Assembly (NCBI GenBank): GCA_900555065.1 | Contig: USJY01000012.1 | Coordinates: 1 to 12,869, forward strand | Reading direction: 5' to 3' | DNA length: 12,869 nt | DNA from: an uncultured Eubacteriales bacterium | GTDB lineage: Bacteria; Bacillota; Clostridia; Oscillospirales; UMGS1783 | Shown here: positions 6,562 to 12,869 of the stretch, piece by piece | Layout of the letters: every line of letters begins with the position of its first letter | How positions within the stretch are numbered: the first letter of the stretch is position 1 | Notes under the pieces: generated by a model | What the model was told of the DNA's origin: nothing | Database searches by the model: none | The model's input: only the letters and a program-made list of their open reading frames with translations | Translations under genes and position numbers: made by a program

Positions 6562-7416
6562 TCAGGCCCTGCCGGCCGTACCGAACAGCCGGATTTTTGC
6601 AGCCGCCGCATGTTTGACGGCATCCACCGTCGGCAGCACCATATCGGCCAGTCCCTTGCCCTCGGAATAGGCGGCGGCCGCCGCCCGGCCGCCGGCGACG
6701 CTGAGGTCGGTAAATATGTTCACCTTTGCAATCCCCTTGCGGATAGCGGTCCGGAAGTCGTCGTCCCCGATTCCCGACCCGCCGTGCAGCACAAGAGGAA
6801 CGGGTACGACTGCGGCGAGCGCGTCGATGCGGTCAAAGTCGAGCTTGGGCGGGAACTTATACGCGCCGTGCGCGTTTCCGACTGCGATGGCGAGCGCGTC
6901 CACGCCCGTCTCAGCGACAAAGGCGCGGGCCTGCTCCGGGTCGGTGTAGTAGTTTTCCGGTACGTCGAGAACTTCGGCGCCCTCGGCCGAGCCTTCATTG
7001 TCGCCGACGCGGCCCAGCTCCGCCTCGATCTGCACGCCGACGGAATGCGCTTTGTACGCCATTTCCTTTACGCGTCTGAGATTTTCCTCAAAGGGGAGGG
7101 CGGAAGCGTCGTACATAATCGAAGTGAAGCCGAGCTCGAGCGCGCGCAGGCACGCCTGCTCCGTCTTGCCATGGTCAAAGTGCATGCAGACGGGTACGTC
7201 CGCCCGTTTTGCAATAAACTGAAAGTAGTACGCCAGCTCTTCCATGGGCCAGTAGCGCAGGAAAACTTCACAGGTGCTCAGCATGATGGGCGCGCGCAGT
7301 TCTTCCGCCGCTTCCACAACGCCGCGGACCATATCCGACGTGACGGCGTTGAACATGCCGACGGCGTATTTTCCCTCGCGCGCGGGATGGAGCACGTCGT
7401 TCATTCCAACAATCAT
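6562..7416 (-). CDS. Class II (zinc) ketose-bisphosphate-type aldolase
   Basis: A 284-residue member of the FbaA/GatY/IolJ family, which splits a phosphorylated ketose into a glycolytic triose phosphate and an aldehyde. Motifs are complete: the N-terminal GKYAVGMFNAVTSDMV; HFDHG with catalytic Asp81 and Zn ligand His82; EAELGRVGD (131-139) with the metal-binding Glu region; GNAHGAYK with His183; LHGGSGI with His211; and KVNIFTD (231-237), the phosphate-binding stretch. The length is typical. The start at 7416 matches the family N-terminus (M-x-V-x-M...ARxGxYAVGxFN), although its Shine-Dalgarno (AAGGGG) is modest. It follows the isomerase stop by 11 nt. Fructose-, tagatose- and other ketose-phosphate aldolases cannot be separated reliably here. 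The lyxose-isomerase-like neighbour suggests a less common ketose. No kinase that would supply a phosphorylated substrate is present in the window. Confidence 0.9.
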   Translation of the reverse strand: MIVGMNDVLHPAREGKYAVGMFNAVTSDMVRGVVEAAEELRAPIMLSTCEVFLRYWPMEELAYYFQFIAKRADVPVCMHFDHGKTEQACLRALELGFTSIMYDASALPFEENLRRVKEMAYKAHSVGVQIEAELGRVGDNEGSAEGAEVLDVPENYYTDPEQARAFVAETGVDALAIAVGNAHGAYKFPPKLDFDRIDALAAVVPVPLVLHGGSGIGDDDFRTAIRKGIAKVNIFTDLSVAGGRAAAAAYSEGKGLADMVLPTVDAVKHAAAAKIRLFGTAGRA

Positions 7417-7427
7417 TTTCCGGCCCC

Positions 7428-8041
<614 letters not shown>

Positions 8042-8080
8042 GATATAACCCATGAAATCATGAACGGCGGCCCGGCACGA

Positions 8081-9799
8081 CTATCCGGGACCGCGGCGCC
8101 GCGTACGCTGGCAGTAGAGAAAACCGACTCCGAATACGGCGGCGCAGACGGCGAGATTGAGCCAGAACATATTGCTCTGCACGGCCCCGAGCACGACGAT
8201 GGCCGCGCCGGCCAGGGCGAGCAGGGGGAACACGAGCCCGTGGAACACGCCGCGGATTTCGCCTTTGCGGTGCAGGGCGATCACGCGGACGTAGAGGACG
8301 CTGTACAAAAGGTAGCTGACCGCAACGGCGATTTCGGAAACGTCGTATCCCGGCAGCAGTTGGAAGCGCAGGATCAGGTAATGGACGCCGAGCATAAGCA
8401 GAGCGCATGCGCAGGCGAAACAAGCGGAGGGAAGGGGCGTATCCGTGCGTTTACAGATCCGTTTAAGGCGGGTACGGCCGGGGAAAAATCCGGATTTGGC
8501 GAGGGAGTAGGGCATGCGTACCGCGCCTGTGACGTAGCCGTTGACCGTGCCCAGGATGGCGGCGATAATCAGCGCCAGGATGACGGCGCCGCCGCGGCTG
8601 CCGAGCGCGCGGGCCGCCGCCGCGTAAATATAGCCGTCCCCCTGTGCGATCATCGTGTCCGGGCCTAGGTACAGGCCCGCGCCTATGAAGTACAGGGCGT
8701 ATACGATGAGAATACAGACGGGCGCGACGGCAAGGGCAAGCGGCAGCGCCTTTTTTGAGGATTTGATTTCCGCACAGATTGAGGTGGCGACAATCCAGCC
8801 GTCGAACATGAAGGCGACGGCCGGAATAGCGGTCGCCGCGCGTATGAGGGACGGGCCCTCCGCCGCGTCCCGCGCCGCCGTCAGCGCGGCCAGCGCGTTG
8901 TACACGCTGAACGCCCCGGGCATGCCCACGGCGTACCGTGCGCCGTCCACGGTAAACGCCGCGCCCAGCCGCCCGCCCGCGCGGGTCAGCGCAAAATCGG
9001 CGTCGGCGCGTACATCCGCCGGGCAGCCGATGCCGTAGGTCACGGCGCGGCAGGGGAGACCCTGCATAATTTTCCCCACATGCGGGTCATCATTGTTGAA
9101 AACTCCCACGCGGCAGCGGCGGAACAGCGCCCGCTTCCAGAACAGATACTCCGCAAAATCCGCGTGTTCGTCGGGGCCGATGTGGTCGGGCGACAGGTTC
9201 GTGAACACCCCCACCGCAAATTCGATCTCCGCCGCGCGGTCAAATTTCAGCCCGAGGCTCGAAACCTCCATGACGCAGGTGTCGCAGCCGTCGTCGGCCA
9301 TGCGGCGCAAAAGCAGCTGCAGATCGCAGCTTTCCGGCGTTGTATGGTTCAAATCATGCCGATGCCCGGGCCAGCAGACGCCGTTGGTGCCCACCAGCCC
9401 GACCCGCCGCCCGTCGGCCTGCAAAACGGCTGCCAGCAGGTGGGCCGTCGTCGTCTTGCCCTTCGTGCCGGTCACGCCGATCATCGTCATGGCGCGGGCC
9501 GGTTCGCCGTAGAGCCGCGCGGCCAGCGCCGCCATGGCCCGCCGCGGGTCGCCCGCCAGCAGCACGGCACACCCGGCGGGCAGACCGGGCACATCATGGG
9601 TGCAGAGCACCGCCGCGGCCCCGGCAGCGACGGCCTGCGCCGCAAAGTCGTGGCCGTCGGCGTGCCGCCCGGGCAGACAGACGAACAGCGCCCCCGGCCC
9701 GGCACAGCGGGAGTCACAGCAGACGGACGTGATTTCGGTCAGGGCATCGCCGCGCAGAAGCCGACAGCCGGTGTTTTGGGTAAGCCGCCGCAGGTCCAT
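8081..9799 (-). CDS. In-frame chimera: MurE-type Mur ligase N-terminal part fused to C-terminal half of an APC amino acid permease
   Basis: One 572-codon reading frame holds two unrelated proteins. Residues 1 to ~315 are a Mur ligase of the MurE type: the P-loop GVTGTKGKTTTAH (108-120), NHTTPES (151-157), FTNLSPDHIGPDEH (199-212), a Lys222 that may be carbamylated, and FNNDDPH (234-240). It stops at NALAALTAARDAA, where the C-terminal Mur domain with its amino-acid-recognition motif should begin; that domain is absent. Residues ~317-572 match the second half of APC-family permeases: FMFDGWIVATSICAEIKSSKKALPLAL, then about seven membrane helices (~321-341, 351-378, 403-427, 456-477, 488-509, 518-540, 544-563). 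Helices 1-5 of a normal permease are missing. GGAG lies about 11 nt before the start, within the end of asnB. As drawn, neither activity is likely to be intact. It could be a real deletion fusion or an assembly chimera. Confidence 0.85.
   Translation of the reverse strand: MDLRRLTQNTGCRLLRGDALTEITSVCCDSRCAGPGALFVCLPGRHADGHDFAAQAVAAGAAAVLCTHDVPGLPAGCAVLLAGDPRRAMAALAARLYGEPARAMTMIGVTGTKGKTTTAHLLAAVLQADGRRVGLVGTNGVCWPGHRHDLNHTTPESCDLQLLLRRMADDGCDTCVMEVSSLGLKFDRAAEIEFAVGVFTNLSPDHIGPDEHADFAEYLFWKRALFRRCRVGVFNNDDPHVGKIMQGLPCRAVTYGIGCPADVRADADFALTRAGGRLGAAFTVDGARYAVGMPGAFSVYNALAALTAARDAAEGPSLIRAATAIPAVAFMFDGWIVATSICAEIKSSKKALPLALAVAPVCILIVYALYFIGAGLYLGPDTMIAQGDGYIYAAAARALGSRGGAVILALIIAAILGTVNGYVTGAVRMPYSLAKSGFFPGRTRLKRICKRTDTPLPSACFACACALLMLGVHYLILRFQLLPGYDVSEIAVAVSYLLYSVLYVRVIALHRKGEIRGVFHGLVFPLLALAGAAIVVLGAVQSNMFWLNLAVCAAVFGVGFLYCQRTRRRGPG
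8840..8872 (-). other. Junction between murE-like and permease-like sequence
   Basis: The protein changes family between Arg310 (8870-8872) and Ile319. GC changes at the same place, from about 55% (8701-8820, counted) to about 75% (8821-9000, counted). No insertion sequence, inverted repeat or long direct repeat is visible at the join. Confidence 0.7.
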
Positions 9800-9805
9800 T
9801 CAGCA

Positions 9806-11623
9806 TCACGCTCCAAAAAATTGCTCATACCAGATCAAAAAGCTGTATACGCACCAGATCTGCCGCCAGCAGTCGCCGCCGTGCAGGTGCTGGTTCAACA
9901 TACTATGCAGCGCGCGCGGGTCAAAGAACTCCGCCGCTGCCGGGCGGCTGAACACGGCCCGCACCCGGCTGGTGTAGGGCTCCTGCCGCAGCCAGTCCCG
10001 CACCGGCACAGGAAAGCCGAGCTTTTTGCGCGCGGCGCTGGCGGCGGGCAGCGTGCGTGCCGCGGCCTGGCGCAGGGCAATTTTCGTCGTGCGCGCGTCG
10101 GCCTTGGCGGCAGCGGGCAGTGCGGCGGCCAGCGCCCAGACCTCCCGGTCCAGAAACGGCACCCGCAGCTCCAAACTGTGCGCCATGCTCATCTTGTCGG
10201 CCTTGAGCAGGATGTCCCCGGCCAGCCACAAATTTAAATCCACCTGCTGCATCCGGGTCACGGGGTCCAGTCCCTCGGTGGCGTCCCAGATGGCCTCGGT
10301 CAAAAACATCGGGTCGCCGTCCCCGGCGTAATCCGCCAGCAGGCGGCGCTTCTCGCGCTCATTGAACAGGGCCGTGGGGCCGAAATACCGCTCCTCCAGG
10401 CTCATGCCGCGCCGCACGAGAAAGTTCACCCCGCGCGCGGGCGGCAGCAGCGCCGCCGCCGCCCCCAGCCCGGCCCGCAGCCAGGGCGGCAGGCGGTCAT
10501 ACCACCGCGCCGTGAAGGGGTCGCGGTAGATGTTGTACCCGCCGAACAGCTCGTCCGCGCCCTCGCCCGAGAGCACGACCTTGACGTCCTTCGCAGCTTC
10601 GCGGTTCAAAAAGTAGAGCGCCACGGCGGCAGCGTCAGCCAGCGGCTCGTCCATGTGGTACTGTACGGCGGGCACGGCGTCCCAGAACTCGCCGGGGCTG
10701 ATGCGCCGCACGCGGTTGCGCACGCCGAGGCTGCGCGCCAGCGCCCGGGCGTGGAAGGACTCGTCGTACTTCGGCTCGGCGTAGCTGATCGTGTAGGTGC
10801 GCGCGGGGCGGGCCAGCGCGGTCAGGTAGGCCGAGTCCACGCCGCCCGACAGGAACCCCGCGACCTCGACGTCGGCGACCTTGTGCGCCGCCGCACTGCC
10901 GCGCAGGACTTCTTCGATCTCGGCAGGGGAGACCGGCGCGTCGCCGGGCAGGAAGGCAGGCTGCACCCACCGCGTCGTGCGGACGATGCCGTCGGAGAAC
11001 TCGAGAAAATGTCCGGGCAGCAGCTTCTGCACGCCTGTAAAAAACGTATCCCGCCCCGGGGAATACTGGCAGGACAGGTAGAGCGGCAGCTGCGCGGTGT
11101 TGAGCCGCTTGGCAAACGACGGGTGGTCTAAAAACGCCTTGATCTCGCTGGCGAAAAGCAGCGTGCCGTCGGCGCAGCGGCAGTAGTACAGCGGCTTGAT
11201 GCCGAACATATCCCGCGCACAGAACAGCACCCCGGCGCGGCGGTCCCACAGCGCAAACGCGAACATCCCGCGCAGCCGGGGCAGCAGCTCGCGGCCCCAC
11301 TGCTCCCACCCGTGCAGCAGGACCTCGGTGTCGGTGCGGGTGGCAAAGGTGTGGCCCAGCGCCGTCAGCTCGGCGGTCAGCGCACGGTAGTTGTAGATTT
11401 CGCCGTTGAAAACGACGACTAAGTTTTTATCCTCACTGTACAGCGGCTGTGCGCCGCCCTCTAAGTCGATGATGGCCAGACGGCAGTGGCCGAGCGCCGC
11501 GGGCCCCTCCACAAAGCTGCCCTGCCCGTCGGGGCCGCGGTGGGCAATGCGCGCCAGCATGGGGGCCAGCGCCGCCGCGTTCGCTGCGCCGTGCCCCGCG
11601 ATAAAGCCTGCGATTCCGCACAT
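9806..11623 (-). CDS. asnB: AsnB-type glutamine-hydrolysing asparagine synthetase / amidotransferase
   Basis: A 605-residue two-domain enzyme. Residues 1 to ~210 are the class II glutaminase: nucleophile Cys2 after Met removal (MCGIAGF), CRLAIIDLEGGAQP with Arg48, FNGEIYNY (72-79) and the Asp98 region. Residues ~230-600 are the ATP-pyrophosphatase synthetase domain, with SGGVDS (259-264), SGEGADELFGGY (352-363) and LKADKMSMAHSLELRVPFLD. The family transfers glutamine ammonia to aspartate. Some AsnB homologues (Bacillus subtilis AsnB, corynebacterial LtsA) instead amidate meso-diaminopimelate in peptidoglycan precursors. The murE-type frame begins 6 nt after the stop, so a cell-wall role is plausible but inferred. 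AAAGGA (11633-11638) lies 9 nt before the ATG. It is divergent from a membrane-bound XRE regulator. Composition is very GC-rich. Confidence 0.92.
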   Translation of the reverse strand: MCGIAGFIAGHGAANAAALAPMLARIAHRGPDGQGSFVEGPAALGHCRLAIIDLEGGAQPLYSEDKNLVVVFNGEIYNYRALTAELTALGHTFATRTDTEVLLHGWEQWGRELLPRLRGMFAFALWDRRAGVLFCARDMFGIKPLYYCRCADGTLLFASEIKAFLDHPSFAKRLNTAQLPLYLSCQYSPGRDTFFTGVQKLLPGHFLEFSDGIVRTTRWVQPAFLPGDAPVSPAEIEEVLRGSAAAHKVADVEVAGFLSGGVDSAYLTALARPARTYTISYAEPKYDESFHARALARSLGVRNRVRRISPGEFWDAVPAVQYHMDEPLADAAAVALYFLNREAAKDVKVVLSGEGADELFGGYNIYRDPFTARWYDRLPPWLRAGLGAAAALLPPARGVNFLVRRGMSLEERYFGPTALFNEREKRRLLADYAGDGDPMFLTEAIWDATEGLDPVTRMQQVDLNLWLAGDILLKADKMSMAHSLELRVPFLDREVWALAAALPAAAKADARTTKIALRQAAARTLPAASAARKKLGFPVPVRDWLRQEPYTSRVRAVFSRPAAAEFFDPRALHSMLNQHLHGGDCWRQIWCVYSFLIWYEQFFGA

Positions 11624-11640
11624 GATTTTGCGTCCTTTCC

Positions 11641-11658
11641 CGGCAGTGCAACCTGCCG
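11641..11658 (-). other. Small hairpin in the asnB leader
   Basis: cggcag (11641-11646) pairs perfectly with ctgccg (11653-11658) around a 6-nt loop. It sits immediately upstream of the asnB Shine-Dalgarno sequence and could influence initiation. There is no T-run, and nothing resembling a known riboswitch is visible. Confidence 0.35.
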
Positions 11659-11687
11659 TTACCGCTTTGTCAGCTTAACTTGCTGGT

Positions 11688-11712
11688 ATTTTACCACGTT
11701 CTGTGGTAGAAT
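11688..11712. promoter_or_regulatory. Divergent extended -10 promoters overlapped by a palindromic operator
   Basis: The inverted repeat TACCAC (11692-11697) / GTGGTA (11703-11708), 5 bp apart, extends outwards to att/aat with one mismatch (11688-11712). Each arm contains an extended -10: TGGTAGAAT (11704-11712) towards the XRE gene, and TGGTAAAAT on the minus strand (11696-11688) towards asnB. No good -35 exists for either, as is common with extended -10 promoters. A repressor dimer here would cover both promoters, so the site is a likely operator for the adjacent XRE protein. Confidence 0.55.
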
Positions 11713-11745
11713 CATGTCAGAAAAAAGAGGAAAGAGGGCGAGCGT

Positions 11746-12869
11746 ATGACACTGGGGCAGAATATCCAGAATGCGCGCAGGGTGCAGGGGCTGAGCCAGG
11801 AGGCACTGGCTGAAAAAATCGGCGTCAGCCGCCAGGCGCTGGGCAAATGGGAGAAGGATACCGCCCTGCCCGGGCTGGACAATCTGCAGGCGCTGGCTGC
11901 GGCGCTGGGCATCGGCGTGGACGCACTGCTGGGCGCGGAGAACGCCGCCCCCGCCGTGCCCGCCGTGACGTTGGACGCGCTGCGGGACCTGCTGGCCGCC
12001 CGCGATGCCGAGGAAAAGCGCCGCCGCCGCTTGTGGGGCTGTGCCGGGGGCGCGGCGTTCATCGTACTGGCCGGGCTGCTGGCGGGCGTGGCGCTGCAAT
12101 ATGAGCGGCAGATCAGCGCGCTGAACCAGAACTATGCGGCCATCCAGTCCAGCTACGCCGCCCAGCAGGCGGAGCTGTCGGCGCAGATTTCGGAATTGCA
12201 GGACGCCGTCCGGATGGGCGAGGCCACGGTTCTGGACTGGCGCTGGCTGCCGGTGGACAAGCTGCACCGGGACGCCGATAAAAGCTGGATGCCCGTGCAG
12301 GTGCAGGTCACGCCGCGCACGACCCGCGACGGTGCGACGGCCCGGCTGGCTGTGCGCTGCGGGGACGATACGCAGCTGTACGAAATGACCGCCGCGCCCG
12401 ACGGCAGCTTTGCAGCGGACGGTATCGTTTTTACGGTGGGCAGCACCTATGAATTGAGCGTGCAGTGGACGGCTGACGGCGTGACCACCAACGAGACGCT
12501 GGGGACCGTGGATTTCAACGACGAGATGACCGAGCCGCAGATTATCTGGGGCGCGGTGGGCAGCAGCCTGGACTTTGGGTATTCCGTGCAGCGGGTCGGC
12601 AATAAGCAGTACCGCCTGACCCTGACCTGCTACCCTGTGGAGGTGCAGGTGGACGCCCCGCCGTGGATGCAGCCTGCGCAGGTGGAGATCGACCTGCGCC
12701 TGAACGGCGACGCCGGGGAGCCGACAGCCACCGCCGTACTGGATTGCGAGGGCGAGTCCAGCTATGGTAATTCCTCCCGCACCGAGAGCGTCTGGAACGG
12801 CACGCTCTACAGCGAGGACGTGGTAAACGGCTGGGAGTACGACGGCGAGACGCTGCCGAAGTACGTTGT
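11746..12869 (+). CDS. Membrane-anchored XRE-family regulator with extracytoplasmic sensor-like domain (3' end outside window)
   Basis: A frame of 374 codons runs from the ATG at 11746 to the window edge without a stop. GAGGG (11734-11738) lies 7 nt before the start. Residues ~5-62 are an XRE/Cro-C1 helix-turn-helix (GLSQEALAEKIGVSRQALGKWEKDTALPGLDNLQALA), close to clostridial SinR-like domains. After a basic stretch (KRRRR, 91-95) comes one membrane helix (~97-118), then a Gln/Ala-rich predicted coiled coil (~119-155). A beta-rich part follows, probably outside the membrane, with no domain I recognise (LDWRWLPVDKL, WMPVQVQVTP, IIWGAVGSSLDFGYS). The DNA-binding part should be cytoplasmic and the C-terminal part extracytoplasmic, which suggests a one-protein transmembrane signalling regulator (inferred). 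RodZ has a similar order but a different C-terminal domain. It is divergent from asnB and shares the 11688-11712 palindrome with it. Confidence 0.85.
   Translation, partial: MTLGQNIQNARRVQGLSQEALAEKIGVSRQALGKWEKDTALPGLDNLQALAAALGIGVDALLGAENAAPAVPAVTLDALRDLLAARDAEEKRRRRLWGCAGGAAFIVLAGLLAGVALQYERQISALNQNYAAIQSSYAAQQAELSAQISELQDAVRMGEATVLDWRWLPVDKLHRDADKSWMPVQVQVTPRTTRDGATARLAVRCGDDTQLYEMTAAPDGSFAADGIVFTVGSTYELSVQWTADGVTTNETLGTVDFNDEMTEPQIIWGAVGSSLDFGYSVQRVGNKQYRLTLTCYPVEVQVDAPPWMQPAQVEIDLRLNGDAGEPTATAVLDCEGESSYGNSSRTESVWNGTLYSEDVVNGWEYDGETLPKYV

Noticed and set aside
6549-6623. Longer start for the epimerase gene (361 codons)
   Set aside because: It would overlap the aldolase gene with no Shine-Dalgarno, whereas the ATG at 6548 has AAGGAG at the right distance.
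9080-10237. Plus-strand reading frame of 385 codons across murE and asnB
   Set aside because: A shadow frame in very GC-rich DNA. The opposite strand carries two proteins with full catalytic motifs.

Overview
The window looks like DNA from the class Clostridia, probably a gut Oscillospirales/Ruminococcaceae-type bacterium. This is inferred from the protein families: a CotH-family kinase-like protein, a BspA-type leucine-rich-repeat surface protein with a Gram-positive sorting signal, strong AGGAGG-type ribosome binding sites, and U-tailed hairpin terminators. Base composition is a mosaic. By eye it is about 40-50% GC from 1 to ~5400, about 55-65% in the sugar operon and permease segment, and about 70-80% from ~8850 to the right edge. 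The window may therefore combine accessory and core DNA, or contain an assembly join near 8850.

Region 1 (1-960) is the 3' part of a CotH-like gene on the + strand. Its stop codon lies inside a perfect 19-bp terminator stem.

Region 2 (924-5131) is the most interesting part. A 986-residue predicted cell-wall-anchored surface protein on the - strand lies next to a segment of about 260 bp bounded by 24-bp inverted repeats with one mismatch. A XerC/D-like tyrosine recombinase gene lies immediately on the other side. Inside the segment, in the orientation given here, are a rho-independent terminator aimed at the surface gene and a promoter-like sequence aimed away from it. I read this as an invertible ON/OFF switch caught in OFF. 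Inversion would point the promoter at the surface gene and flip the terminator.

Region 3 (5418-8041) is a compact - strand operon: D-lyxose-isomerase-like protein, class II ketose-bisphosphate-type aldolase, and DUF4432/GalM-like aldose epimerase. It has a good sigma-A-type promoter (TTGACT-N17-TAGAAT) and one or two terminator hairpins at its end.

Region 4 (8081-11623, - strand) holds an AsnB-type amidotransferase followed 6 nt later by an ORF that starts as a MurE-type Mur ligase. That ORF changes in frame, near residue 316, into the second half of an APC-family amino acid permease. Both halves are truncated exactly at the change, where GC content also steps, so this is a deletion fusion or a chimeric join.

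Region 5 (11688-12869) has a palindrome overlapping two divergent extended -10 promoters. It is followed by a + strand gene, open at the right edge, for a membrane-anchored XRE-type regulator: cytoplasmic HTH, one transmembrane helix, coiled coil, and an extracytoplasmic beta-rich domain. Its position opposite asnB-murE suggests control of cell-wall genes.
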